DNA of 64,000 nucleotides from Devosia sp. Root413D1 (GTDB taxonomy: Bacteria; Pseudomonadota; Alphaproteobacteria; Rhizobiales; Devosiaceae), in the NCBI RefSeq assembly GCF_001425235.1, contig NZ_LMEA01000001.1, forward strand, positions 719,855 through 783,854. Direction: 5' to 3'. A model generated the notes under the pieces. The model saw only the letters and a list, made by a program, of their open reading frames with translations. It made no database searches and was not told the origin of the DNA. A program made the translations under genes and the position numbers. Shown piece by piece: positions 44,682-53,035 of the stretch. Every line of letters begins with the position of its first letter. Position 1 is the stretch's first letter.

Positions 44682-45980
44682 ATGGCATTGGCGGACACCT
44701 CGGCAATCCTGCCGGGCAATTGGCGGCCCCTCAGGCTGGCGACGCTGGTCGGGCTGCGCTGGCTGGCGATTGTCGGGCAGACCGTCGGTGTGCTGTTCGT
44801 GCAGTTCGGGCTCAACTTTCCGCTGCCCTTGACCGAGTGCCTGATGCTGATCGGGCTGTCGGTGCTGCTCAACCTGTGGGTGATCTTCCGGCTCGGCGAG
44901 GGCTATCGCACCACCGCGAGGGTCGCAACGGTGCATCTGAGTTTCGATCTCTGCCAGTTGGCGGCGCTGCTGGCGCTGACCGGCGGGTTGCAGAACCCGT
45001 TCTCGCTGCTGCTCCTGGCGCCCGTCTCGGTGTCGGCGACGACCCTGCCGCAGCGCTCGACGGTGATCCTCGCAACGCTCGCCATCGCGCTCGCCTCGCT
45101 GCTCTCGGTCTATCACATGGACCTGCCCTGGGACCCCGATGCCCGCATCGTCTTCGACCGCGTCTATGTCATCGGCATCTGGGTCTCGATCCTTTGCGGC
45201 ACCATTTTCATCGCTGCCTATACCAATCGGGTGGCGCACGAGGCGCGCCAGCTCGCCGATGCGCTGGCCGCCACCGAACTGGCGCTGTCGCGGCACGAGC
45301 AGCTGAGCGCCCTCGATGGCCTCGCGGCAGCAGCGGCGCATGAGCTCGGCACCCCGCTTTCGACCATTGCGCTGGCGGCACGCGAGATTCGCGATGAGGT
45401 GCCGGAAGGGCCGGTGCGCGAGGATATCGAGCTGATCATGTCGCAGGCGGCGCGCTGCCGCGAAATCCTCGGTAAACTGAGGAGCCTGCGCGATACGCCT
45501 GGCGACCCGTTCGCCGCCGTGCCGGTTTCAGCGCTGCTCGCCGAGGTGGTGAAGCCCCTCGAAGGCGGCGGCAAGGTGATCTCGGTGCGCACCGGCGCGG
45601 GCAACGGCAGCGAGCCGGTGATCCGTCGCAATGCCGGGCTGCTCTACGGCCTCGGCAATTTGATCGACAACGCCGCGCAGTTTGCCCAGCGCGCCGTGCT
45701 GGTCGAGGCCAGCTGGGATAAGCAGGCGCTGACCGTGACCATCACCGACGACGGTCCGGGTTTTCCCACCGATCTCATCACCCGGCTGGGCGAGCCCTAT
45801 CTCACCACCAGGCCGCGCAACGCCGACGATGGCGAGCCGGGCGGGCTGGGGCTCGGCATCTTCATCTCCAAAACCCTGCTGGAGCGCACCGGCGCCAAGC
45901 TCAGCTTCGAGAACGAGGCGGCCGATGGCCATGCCCGGGTGCGTTTGATCTGGCCGCGGGCCGCCATCGAGCAGGTGTGA
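44682..45980 (+). CDS. actS: Redox sensor histidine kinase, ActS/RegB/PrrB family
   Basis: A 432-residue membrane kinase with about six TM segments (residues 18-185). The quinone-binding heptapeptide GGLQNPF, invariant in RegB/PrrB, is at about residues 99-105. The dimerisation/phosphoacceptor box is AAAAHELGTPLSTIAL (His-221 region), QAARCREILGKLRSL carries the redox-active Cys of RegB, and ATP-binding motifs are LGNLIDNAAQFA, ITDDGPGFP and GGLGLGIFISKTLL. It signals quinone-pool or redox state to ActR to control respiration, and in relatives carbon and nitrogen fixation. AAGGA lies 8 nt before the ATG at 44682. Confidence 0.94.
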   Translation: MALADTSAILPGNWRPLRLATLVGLRWLAIVGQTVGVLFVQFGLNFPLPLTECLMLIGLSVLLNLWVIFRLGEGYRTTARVATVHLSFDLCQLAALLALTGGLQNPFSLLLLAPVSVSATTLPQRSTVILATLAIALASLLSVYHMDLPWDPDARIVFDRVYVIGIWVSILCGTIFIAAYTNRVAHEARQLADALAATELALSRHEQLSALDGLAAAAAHELGTPLSTIALAAREIRDEVPEGPVREDIELIMSQAARCREILGKLRSLRDTPGDPFAAVPVSALLAEVVKPLEGGGKVISVRTGAGNGSEPVIRRNAGLLYGLGNLIDNAAQFAQRAVLVEASWDKQALTVTITDDGPGFPTDLITRLGEPYLTTRPRNADDGEPGGLGLGIFISKTLLERTGAKLSFENEAADGHARVRLIWPRAAIEQV

Positions 45981-46013
45981 GGTACAACTTGGTCTGCACC
46001 CCACACCGTCTGC

Positions 46014-46150
46014 TTCCCTCCCCCCGCGGCGCTACCGCGTCCGCTAGGAGGGGAGCGATTGAGGGAGGGGGTGGTGCGGTCAGCACCGTGCCCGCCTCAC
46101 CACCCCCACCCCCGGCCCCTCCCCTCAAGGGGCCTCAAGGGGGAGGGGAG
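46014..46150. repeat. C-rich palindromic intergenic element (copy A2)
   Basis: Second copy of the family at 4149-4271: CCTCCCCCCGCGGCGCTAC, CGTCCGCTAGGAGGGGAG, ATTGAGGGAGGGGGTGGTGC and the right arm with CCCCTCAAGG. Here the CCTCAAGGGG unit of the right arm is duplicated (46129-46143). It sits between actS and actR. Confidence 0.75.
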
Positions 46151-46219
46151 CAGAGCGAGCGTCGTTCCACCCTGCCCATATTTTGACCTTTTGCCCAAAA
46201 GACCCTACATGAGGCGGCG

Positions 46220-46771
46220 ATGAGCACAGTCGATGAACTCCTTGCGGCCGACCGTACCCTGCTTCTGGTCGATGACGACAAGACCTTCCTGACCCGCCTC
46301 GAGCGGGCCATGCAGAAACGCGGCTTCGATGTCCGCATTGCCGACACCGTGGCCGGCGGCCTCGCCGCCGTCTCCGAAGCGCCCCCCGCCTATGCCGTGG
46401 TCGACCTGCGGCTCGAGGATGGCAACGGCCTCGACGTGGTCGCGGCCTTGCACCAGAAGCGCGGCGATGCCCGTGCGGTGGTCCTTACCGGCTACGGCAA
46501 TATCGCCACCGCGGTGACCGCGGTGAAGCTCGGCGCGGTGGATTACCTGAGTAAGCCGGCCGACGCCGAGGATGTGATCAACGCGCTGCTCGCCACCGGC
46601 AACAAGCCACCCGAGCCGCCGGAAAACCCGATGTCGGCCGACCGGGTGCGCTGGGAGCACATCCAGCGGGTTTATGAGCTCTGCGACCGCAATGTCTCGG
46701 AGACGGCGCGCCGGCTCAACATGCATCGCCGCACGCTGCAGCGCATTCTTGCCAAGCGCGCCCCGAAATAA
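46220..46771 (+). CDS. actR: Redox response regulator, ActR/RegA/PrrA family
   Basis: A 183-residue two-domain regulator. The receiver has LLLVDDDKTFLTRLERAM (acidic pocket), AVVDLRLEDGNGLDVV with the phosphoacceptor Asp-62 region, VVLTGYGNIATAV and VDYLSKPADAEDV (Lys). A Pro-rich linker leads to a Fis-type HTH, NVSETARRLNMHRRTLQRIL, nearly invariant in this family. It is the cognate partner of ActS, 239 nt downstream with a repeat between them, so it probably has its own promoter as well. Confidence 0.95.
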   Translation: MSTVDELLAADRTLLLVDDDKTFLTRLERAMQKRGFDVRIADTVAGGLAAVSEAPPAYAVVDLRLEDGNGLDVVAALHQKRGDARAVVLTGYGNIATAVTAVKLGAVDYLSKPADAEDVINALLATGNKPPEPPENPMSADRVRWEHIQRVYELCDRNVSETARRLNMHRRTLQRILAKRAPK

Positions 46772-46810
46772 GCCTGTCACACTGAGATCAGATAGTCCGC
46801 CCGGGAGGCC

Positions 46811-48484
46811 ATGATGACCGTCACGCTACACTTTCACGGGGCGTCGGGCACCGTGACCGGCTCATGCTATCGCGTGGTGCACCCCAAGGGGGAGTTCCTC
46901 GTCGATTGCGGCATGTTCCAGGGCAACAAGACCGTCCGCGATCTCAACTACAAGCCGTTCCCGTTCGATCCCAAGGCGATCGATTTCCTGCTCCTGACGC
47001 ATGCGCACATCGACCATGCAGGCCTGCTGCCGCGGTTGACCCATCTGGGCTATCGCAAGCCCATCTGGGCCACCGAGCCGACCAACGGACTGCTCGAATA
47101 CCTGCTCCCCGATGCCGCCGGCATCCAGGAGAGCGAGGCCGACCGCGAGACCAAGAAGCGCAGCCGCCGCGCCGAAGAGCCGTTCCAGCCGCTCTACATC
47201 ATGGAAGATGCCAACGAGGCGCTGAAGCTCACCAAGGGCCTCAAATACGAGGAATGGATTACCCCCGGCCCCGGCGTGCGCGCGCGCTACTGGAATGCCG
47301 GCCACATCCTCGGCTCGGCCTCGATCGAAGTGGAGGTCGAGGACAGCAACGGTAAGCCCATCCGCATCCTGTTCTCCGGCGATCTCGGGCCGGACGTAAA
47401 AGTGTTCTGGGAGGCGCCCGATGCGCCGGCCGGCTACGACTACATCCTCTCGGAATCAACTTATGGCGGCCGCGAGCGCGAGGACTATACCCTCAAGCAG
47501 CGCCAGGAAGCGCTGAAGACCGAGATCAACACCGCGCTCGCCCGCGGCGGCAACCTGGTGATCCCGACCTTTGCCGTCGAGCGCAGCCAGGAGCTGCTGC
47601 ATGACATCGGCTACCTGATCAAGACAGGTGAGATCAGCCCCAGCCTCGTCTTCCTCGATAGCCCGCTCGCCTCCAAAGTCACCGGCGTCTATCGCAAATA
47701 CGCTTCGATGTTCGATGACGTCGAGCTGAGCGCCGACGAGCTGTTCAACGATTCCCGCTTCCGCATCGTCGAGAGCGTCGATGAGAGCAAGGCGATCAAC
47801 TCGATTCGCGGCGGCGCCATCATCATGTCGGCCTCCGGCATGGCCGATGCCGGTCGCATCAAGCACCATCTGAGGAACAATCTGCCGCGCGCCAATGCCA
47901 CCGTGCTGTTCGTCGGCTACCAGGCGCCGGGCACGCTCGGCCAGATCATCCAGTCGGGCGCCAAGGAAGTGCGCATCCATTCCGAACTGGTGCCGGTGCG
48001 AGCGCACGTGCGCTCACTTGGCAACTACTCGGCGCATGCCGACCACTCCGAGCTCGTCGCCTGGGTCACCAGGCGCCTGCCGGCGCATGGCGCGGTGTTC
48101 CTGACCCATGGCGAGGACGAGGAGCGCAAGGCCCTGCGCGCCGCGCTGATGCACGATGATGGCCTCGCCGGCGACCAGGTGCTGATGCCGCTGCTCGATG
48201 ATGCCTTCGAGCTGAGGGCCGAGGGCATTGGCGGGGTGGAGAAGCCGGCCGAGCGACGCATCGACATGACGCAGGTTACGGCCGACTGGCACAATGCCTA
48301 TGCCAGCTTCATCATCGATCTGAGCCACCAGCTTCAGGATGCGCCCAACGATGCCTGGCGCGTCGCGGTGATGGACTCGCTGAAAGCGACGCTGGCCGGC
48401 ACCGGCCCGGTGACCCCGCCGCTGCCGATGAAGACGCAGGCCGGCAGCGCCCCGGTGCTGCACGGCGAGCCGAGCGGCGAGTAG
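46811..48484 (+). CDS. MBL-fold beta-CASP ribonuclease
   Basis: A 557-residue RNA-processing nuclease: metallo-beta-lactamase motifs VDCGMFQG, LTHAHIDHAGLLPRL (HxHxDH), WNAGHILGSASIEV (His) and LFSGDLGPDV (Asp), then the beta-CASP insert with LSESTYGGRE, IPTFAVERSQELLHDIG, MSASGMADAGRIKHH (motif A/B region) and the RMMBL end VRSLGNYSAHADHSELVAWV. Closest to the ysh1/TTHA0252-type prokaryotic CPSF-like group and not to RNase J. Two adjacent ATGs with GGGAGG. A C-terminal stretch of about 90 residues lies beyond the core. Confidence 0.9.
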   Translation: MMTVTLHFHGASGTVTGSCYRVVHPKGEFLVDCGMFQGNKTVRDLNYKPFPFDPKAIDFLLLTHAHIDHAGLLPRLTHLGYRKPIWATEPTNGLLEYLLPDAAGIQESEADRETKKRSRRAEEPFQPLYIMEDANEALKLTKGLKYEEWITPGPGVRARYWNAGHILGSASIEVEVEDSNGKPIRILFSGDLGPDVKVFWEAPDAPAGYDYILSESTYGGREREDYTLKQRQEALKTEINTALARGGNLVIPTFAVERSQELLHDIGYLIKTGEISPSLVFLDSPLASKVTGVYRKYASMFDDVELSADELFNDSRFRIVESVDESKAINSIRGGAIIMSASGMADAGRIKHHLRNNLPRANATVLFVGYQAPGTLGQIIQSGAKEVRIHSELVPVRAHVRSLGNYSAHADHSELVAWVTRRLPAHGAVFLTHGEDEERKALRAALMHDDGLAGDQVLMPLLDDAFELRAEGIGGVEKPAERRIDMTQVTADWHNAYASFIIDLSHQLQDAPNDAWRVAVMDSLKATLAGTGPVTPPLPMKTQAGSAPVLHGEPSGE

Positions 48485-48513
48485 GCGGCCTGGCAGTACG
48501 GCCTGAGTGGGCT

Positions 48514-48652
48514 GCCCCACCCCACCCTTGATCCCTCCCCATCAAGGGGAGGGAGAGACGACTGATGGTTTCGACGGACTCGATCGGCTTCCCTCCCCGC
48601 GGGGCGCCACCGCGTCCCCTTGTGGGGAGGGAATGAGGGTGGGGGTGGCCCC
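48514..48652. repeat. C-rich palindromic intergenic element (copy C)
   Basis: The left part GCCCCACCCCACCCTTGATC and right part GAATGAGGGTGGGGGTGGCC can pair, and each side holds an inner hairpin (CCCTCCCCATCAAGGGGAGGG; CCCCGCGGGG; CCCCTTGTGGGG). It shares the GACGACTGATGGTTTCGACG-type spacer with no other copy here. It fills the gap between the convergent beta-CASP and MFS genes. Confidence 0.7.
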
Positions 48653-48669
48653 ACGCTCAGGAGCTGCCG

Positions 48670-49812
48670 TCAAGCATCCGCCTTCCGCGGCGCCAGATAC
48701 CGCGCCAGGTAGAACGCCAGCAGCAGCGGCGGTAGCAGCACGGCGAAGGTGATGCGGATCGACGCCACGTCGGCGATCCAGCCCAGCAGCGCCGGGGCGC
48801 CGAGCAGCAGCAATTGCTGGCTCATGGTCAGCGCCGCGACATTCTCCGAGGCCGGCCGATCGCCGAGCCGCGCCGCCGCCGAGGCCGAGAGCGGGAACGA
48901 CACGCAGACCCCGAAGCCGATCAGCGTGAAGCCGCAGAGCGCCACGATCAGGTGGGGCGAAAACACCACCAGCAGCAGCCCGACCAGGGCCACCACCGTC
49001 AGCCCGCGCGCCAGCGCCACCGGGCCCCAGCGGTGCACGGCGCGGTCGGCCAGCAGCCGGCCGACCGACTGCGCTGTCATGAAGGCCGGCAGCGTCAGCG
49101 TATCGACCCAGTCGGGGGCGACGAAACTGTCGCGCATGAAGATCACCGACCAGTTGCGGAGGCCCCCTTCGAGCAGCGAGGCGCCAATGGCATAACCGAG
49201 CAGCAGCAGCGTCATCGACGTCGGCAGGGTGATGCGGAAGCCCTTGGCCGTGGCGTTGTGCGGACGCGCCGTTGCCGCCTGCATCGGCCAGGCGAACAGC
49301 GCCATCCCAACCAGCACCGGTACGAGCACCAAGGCGAAGTGCAGCGGCGGCGCGATATTGGCGCCGCGCATTGCCGTGCCGATCAGCGAGGCCGTAAGTA
49401 GCCCGATGCTCCAGATGCCGTGGCAGGTGTTCATCAGCCGCCGGCCCGACGCGGCTTCCACCCGGTCCGCCTCGACATTGATCGAGACGTTGCTGAGCGC
49501 AAAGACCACGCCGAACACCGCGAAACCGAACCACATGACGACGAGGCTCGGCGCCAAAGCGATGCCGACCAGCACCAGCCCGAGGAGCGGAATCGTCGTA
49601 AGGATGATCACTCGGGTGCCGAACCGCTCGACCATCTGGCTGGCAAACAGGAACGAGACGATGGCGCCGGCCGGCTGGCCAAGCAGCGCGATGCCGAGCT
49701 GCGCCTCGTTCAGCCCGAGCGCCAGCTGCATGTCGGGGATCCGGCTGAACATGCCGCCCTGCGCCAGCGCATGGAGGAAGAACACGATGACGATCGGCGG
49801 CGGGAGCTTCAC
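48670..49812 (-). CDS. MFS transporter (paralogue 1 of 3)
   Basis: A 380-residue 12-TM major facilitator of the YbjJ/FucP-like group. Diagnostic shared pattern with the paralogues at 50312 and 51496: an N-terminal GGMFSRIPDMQLALGLNEAQ, then LGIALLG; NTCHGIWSIGLLTASLIG in the middle; GGLRNWSVIFMRDSFVAP; SFPLSASAAARLGDRPASENVA near the C-terminus. It lies 45 nt after mmcB. The start is GTG at 49812. Substrate unknown; duplication suggests related substrates. Confidence 0.87.
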   Translation of the reverse strand: MKLPPPIVIVFFLHALAQGGMFSRIPDMQLALGLNEAQLGIALLGQPAGAIVSFLFASQMVERFGTRVIILTTIPLLGLVLVGIALAPSLVVMWFGFAVFGVVFALSNVSINVEADRVEAASGRRLMNTCHGIWSIGLLTASLIGTAMRGANIAPPLHFALVLVPVLVGMALFAWPMQAATARPHNATAKGFRITLPTSMTLLLLGYAIGASLLEGGLRNWSVIFMRDSFVAPDWVDTLTLPAFMTAQSVGRLLADRAVHRWGPVALARGLTVVALVGLLLVVFSPHLIVALCGFTLIGFGVCVSFPLSASAAARLGDRPASENVAALTMSQQLLLLGAPALLGWIADVASIRITFAVLLPPLLLAFYLARYLAPRKADA

Positions 49813-49857
49813 TTGAGGCGGGTACTCGCGATGGCAGGATGGCTGCGTTCGGCCCGC

Positions 49858-50319
49858 CTAGAGGTCATTGGGATCCATCAGCACATGGATGCGATCGGCG
49901 CCGAGGCGGGTGAGTTTCAGCAGCATGGCCTTGCGTCGCGCCGGCGGCAGCAGCGTCTCCTCCGCCATCCGGAGGATCGCCGCATCGTGTCCGTCGCCGA
50001 CCATCAGCCCCTCGCTTTGGGGGAAGATGTCGGGGTCGAGCTCGGGCGGCTTGGCGAAAAAGAAACGGTCGCAGAATTCCTTGTAGTTCGGCCACTTGCG
50101 GTCGACCTGGAAGTCGACCAGCGAGGACTTGATCTCGACGATCCAGATCTCGCCCTTCGGCCCCACCGCCAGCACGTCGGCGCGCCGGCCATTGCTGAGC
50201 GGCACTTCGGCGTAGCAGCAGAAATCATGGGCGTTGCGCAGGAACCGCATCACCCCGCGTTGCACCCGTAGCGCCGTCGGCGATTGCCGGAGATCGACGA
50301 TCGGCGGCAGCTCAGCCAT
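49858..50319 (-). CDS. mmcB: MmcB family DNA repair protein
   Basis: A 153-residue PD-(D/E)XK-like protein of the MmcB/DUF1052 family. QRGVMRFLRNAHDFCCYAEV, RRADVLAVGPKGEIWIVEIK (Asp ... Glu-x-Lys nuclease core, residues 45-64), SSLVDFQVDRKWPNYKEFCD and RFFFA are typical. In Caulobacter, MmcB is linked to mitomycin C resistance and SOS-type repair. Here it overlaps the upstream MFS gene by 8 nt and is embedded among MFS genes, an odd transcriptional setting for a repair gene. Confidence 0.92.
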   Translation of the reverse strand: MAELPPIVDLRQSPTALRVQRGVMRFLRNAHDFCCYAEVPLSNGRRADVLAVGPKGEIWIVEIKSSLVDFQVDRKWPNYKEFCDRFFFAKPPELDPDIFPQSEGLMVGDGHDAAILRMAEETLLPPARRKAMLLKLTRLGADRIHVLMDPNDL

Positions 50320-51499
50320 GGGGCGTGGCGGGCTCCGGCTCGGTGATGAGCGGAGTCGGCTTGGCCGACAGCGCCCGGATCACCAGCAGCGCCGCGATGA
50401 TCAGCGGCACGCAGACGAAATACGACATGCGAATGCCATAGCTCTGGGCGACGAAGCCGAGCAGCGGCGGCCCGAGGAAGAACACGACGAACGTCATCTG
50501 CCCGAGCGAGGCGACATTGACCGAAGCCGGCCGATCGGTGCGCTGTGCCGCTGCCGAGACGGCCAGCGGATAGACCGACGAACAGCCGAGCCCCATCAGC
50601 ATGAAGCCGAACAAAGCCACATAGGGGTGCGGTGCAAAGCCGACGATGATCAACCCCAGCGCGGCGATGCCGAGCAGCGCGCCGGCGACGACGCGCGGGC
50701 TGTAGCGCTCCACCACCGGGTCCATGAACAGCCGGGCCAGCGCCATGAACAGCGAGAAGATGGTGATCGACAGCCCGCCGATGAACGGCGCCACGTCGAA
50801 CACGTCGCGCATATAGATCGCCGACCAGTCGATGCCGGCGCCTTCGACGAGGAGCGGCGCGGCGCCGATCAGGCAGAGCGGCAACAGCCCGATGGTGGGG
50901 AAAGCGACGAGCGGCATCTTGCCCTCGTGGCTGTCGGCGCGCGCTGGAGCGTTCTCGATCTTGGAGAAGACGAAGGTGCCGGCGATCACTACCACCACCA
51001 GGGCGACGAAGGTGTGCATGTGCACCGAGATGCCGGCCTGCCGCACGCCGGCCGCGATGAACGCAGTGACGAAGAAGCCGAGGCTCCACATGCCGTGCGC
51101 CCGGCTCATGATCCGGGTGCCGAGTTGGGCCTCGTGCCGGTCGGTCTCGAGGTTGACGTTGATCTCGAGCGCCCCGGCGAACAATCCGGCGATGAAGAAC
51201 ACCGGCAGTAAGAGGATCGCCGAGGGGATCCACGGCACGATCGCGTACATGATTGAAGCGCCGAACACCGTGACGAACGCCGTGGTGCGGGCGCCGTACT
51301 TCTCGATCAAGGGGCTCGAGAAGGTGAGGCCGAACAAGGCGCCGATCGACATGGCGATCAGCGTCAGGCCGAGCTGGCTTTCGGTGAGGTTGAGCGAGCG
51401 CTGCAGGTCCGGCAGGCGGCTTAACAGCGCCCCCATCGACAGCGCGAAGATGAAGAAAATGCCATAGACCCGCTGATGCGGCTTCAGACTAAACATCAA
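50312..51499 (-). CDS. MFS transporter (paralogue 2 of 3)
   Basis: A 395-residue 12-TM transporter with the same set of landmarks as its neighbours: GALLSRLPDLQRSLNLTESQ, LGLTLIAMSIGAL, MSRAHGMWSLGFFVTAFIAA, LLVEGAGIDWSAIYMRDVFD and VYPLAVSAAAQRTDRPASVN. The stop overlaps the mmcB start by 8 nt and its start overlaps the upstream paralogue's stop (ATGA). It is more similar by eye to paralogue 3 (GAGIDWSAIYMRD, AAQRTDRPA) than to paralogue 1. Substrate unknown. Confidence 0.88.
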   Translation of the reverse strand: MMFSLKPHQRVYGIFFIFALSMGALLSRLPDLQRSLNLTESQLGLTLIAMSIGALFGLTFSSPLIEKYGARTTAFVTVFGASIMYAIVPWIPSAILLLPVFFIAGLFAGALEINVNLETDRHEAQLGTRIMSRAHGMWSLGFFVTAFIAAGVRQAGISVHMHTFVALVVVVIAGTFVFSKIENAPARADSHEGKMPLVAFPTIGLLPLCLIGAAPLLVEGAGIDWSAIYMRDVFDVAPFIGGLSITIFSLFMALARLFMDPVVERYSPRVVAGALLGIAALGLIIVGFAPHPYVALFGFMLMGLGCSSVYPLAVSAAAQRTDRPASVNVASLGQMTFVVFFLGPPLLGFVAQSYGIRMSYFVCVPLIIAALLVIRALSAKPTPLITEPEPATPHG

Positions 51500-52665
51500 T
51501 CAACCTCATGCCGGATCGGCTTGGCGCCCAGCGCCCCGGCGAAAACCAGGCTCAAAATAACCAGCGGGATGCCGATACCGAACGACCAGCGGATGCCGAA
51601 ATGTTCGGCAACATAACCCAGAAGCGGCGGCCCGAGGAGGAAGGCAACGAACGAAATCTGCGCCAAGGAGGCCACATTGGTCGCCGCCGGGCGATCGGTG
51701 CGCTGCGCCGCCGCCGACATGGCGAGCGGGAAGATCACCGAGGTGCCCACCCCCATCAGCCCGAAGCCGACCAGCGACAGCCAGTCGACGGGCGAGAAGA
51801 ACACGATCACCGCGCCGACCCCGAGCACGCTGAGCAGCACGCGCGACACCAGCGTCGGGCTGTAGCGCTCGACGAACGGATCGGCGAAGAACCGCGTCAC
51901 CGCCTGGGTGAAGGCGCCGAGCGCCACCGCGAACCCGGCAAGGAACGGCGACACCTGGAACTCGTCCCGCATGTAAATCGCCGACCAGTCGATGCCGGCG
52001 CCTTCCATGATCATGGCCGAGAGCGTCACCGCCACCAGCACCATTATGGCAAGGGTCGGCGCGGCAAAGCGCGGCGCTTCCTCGGTCGAGGCGCCGGTGC
52101 GGTGCGGCGCAGGGGTGAAGCGGCCGAGCAGCAGCGCCACCCCGAGGATGACGACGGGGATCATCAGTAAGAGATGCAGCTGCACGCTGAGCCCGGTCTG
52201 CGCGATCCCGGCGCTGACGATGCCGGCCGAAAAGAAGCCAAAACTCCAGAAGGCATGCGAGCGGTTCATGATGCGGCGCCCGATCATGTGCTCGGTCCGA
52301 TCCGCCTCGAGGTTGAGGATGATCTCGATGCCGCCGATGACCAGGCCGACCGGCACGAGGAGGAGGAAGAAGGCCAGCGGCCCGGTGGCGAACGAGGCGA
52401 GCGCATAGCCCAGCGCCAGCAACGGGATCAGCGTCAGGATGGCGCGGCGATAGCCGAAGCGGTCGAGCAGCGCCCCGGCAAAGCTCAGCGAGATCAGCGT
52501 GCCCAATGCCGCCCCGATCAGCCCGAGGCCGAGCGCCCCTTCCTCGATCCCCATGGCGTGCTGGATATCAGGCAGGCGCGGCGGCAGGCTCCCCATGCAG
52601 AACGAATAGATGAAGAAGCCGCCATACACCCGCTGCTGCGGCGGCAACTCGATACCGAATCTCAT
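51496..52665 (-). CDS. MFS transporter (paralogue 3 of 3)
   Basis: A 389-residue transporter, first gene of the MFS-MFS-mmcB-MFS run. Landmarks: GSLPPRLPDIQHAMGIEEGA, LGLGLIGAALGTL, MNRSHAFWSFGFFSAGIVSA, MIMEGAGIDWSAIYMRDEFQ and IFPLAMSAAAQRTDRPAATN. The stop is ATGA-coupled to paralogue 2. No regulator is adjacent; the 370-nt upstream gap contains palindromic repeats and should hold the promoter. Confidence 0.88.
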   Translation of the reverse strand: MRFGIELPPQQRVYGGFFIYSFCMGSLPPRLPDIQHAMGIEEGALGLGLIGAALGTLISLSFAGALLDRFGYRRAILTLIPLLALGYALASFATGPLAFFLLLVPVGLVIGGIEIILNLEADRTEHMIGRRIMNRSHAFWSFGFFSAGIVSAGIAQTGLSVQLHLLLMIPVVILGVALLLGRFTPAPHRTGASTEEAPRFAAPTLAIMVLVAVTLSAMIMEGAGIDWSAIYMRDEFQVSPFLAGFAVALGAFTQAVTRFFADPFVERYSPTLVSRVLLSVLGVGAVIVFFSPVDWLSLVGFGLMGVGTSVIFPLAMSAAAQRTDRPAATNVASLAQISFVAFLLGPPLLGYVAEHFGIRWSFGIGIPLVILSLVFAGALGAKPIRHEVD

Positions 52666-52838
52666 CTTGGGGGAACTCGCGGGTAGGAAACGCCGCGACC
52701 CTAGTAAAATCGGTTCAAAGGGGCAAGGCGGGGTTTGTTATGGGGAGCATTGGTGGGGCTGGATACGCAGCCAACTCGCCGGCGTCATCCCCCGCAGGCG
52801 CAAAGGCGATAAGTTACGATCGTGCCCACCCACCGGCT

Positions 52839-52916
52839 GTCATCCCAGCGAAAGCTGGGACCCATCCATCCACTTGCGCGGGCTGTGAGTTGGGTCCCAG
52901 CTTTCGCTGGGATGAC
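52839..52916. repeat. Intergenic palindrome with perfect 26-bp arms
   Basis: The arm at 52839-52864 (GTCATCCCAGCGAAAGCTGG and six more bases) is the exact reverse complement of 52891-52916. Each arm also folds alone (CCCAGC-GAAA-GCTGGG). The sequence type is very widespread between genes in many Proteobacteria. The rest of the 370-nt gap 52666-53035 has no gene-like frame. Confidence 0.85.
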
Positions 52917-52986
52917 ACCGAGTTTCGGGCGCTGCCGGGTGTCAAACACGGACGGGACGTAGTGCGATGATTGACATCCCACTAGG

Positions 52987-53004
52987 TTCCCGCCTTCGCG
53001 GGAA
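52987..53004. repeat. TTCCCGC-CTTC-GCGGGAA palindrome
   Basis: A 7-bp stem with a CTTC loop followed by TGACGCC: the second common proteobacterial intergenic palindrome type. It lies 32 nt beyond the stop of the pseudo-receiver gene and could act as its 3' hairpin. Confidence 0.65.
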
Positions 53005-53035
53005 TGACGCCGGTGGCCGTGGGATTTTCCAGCGA

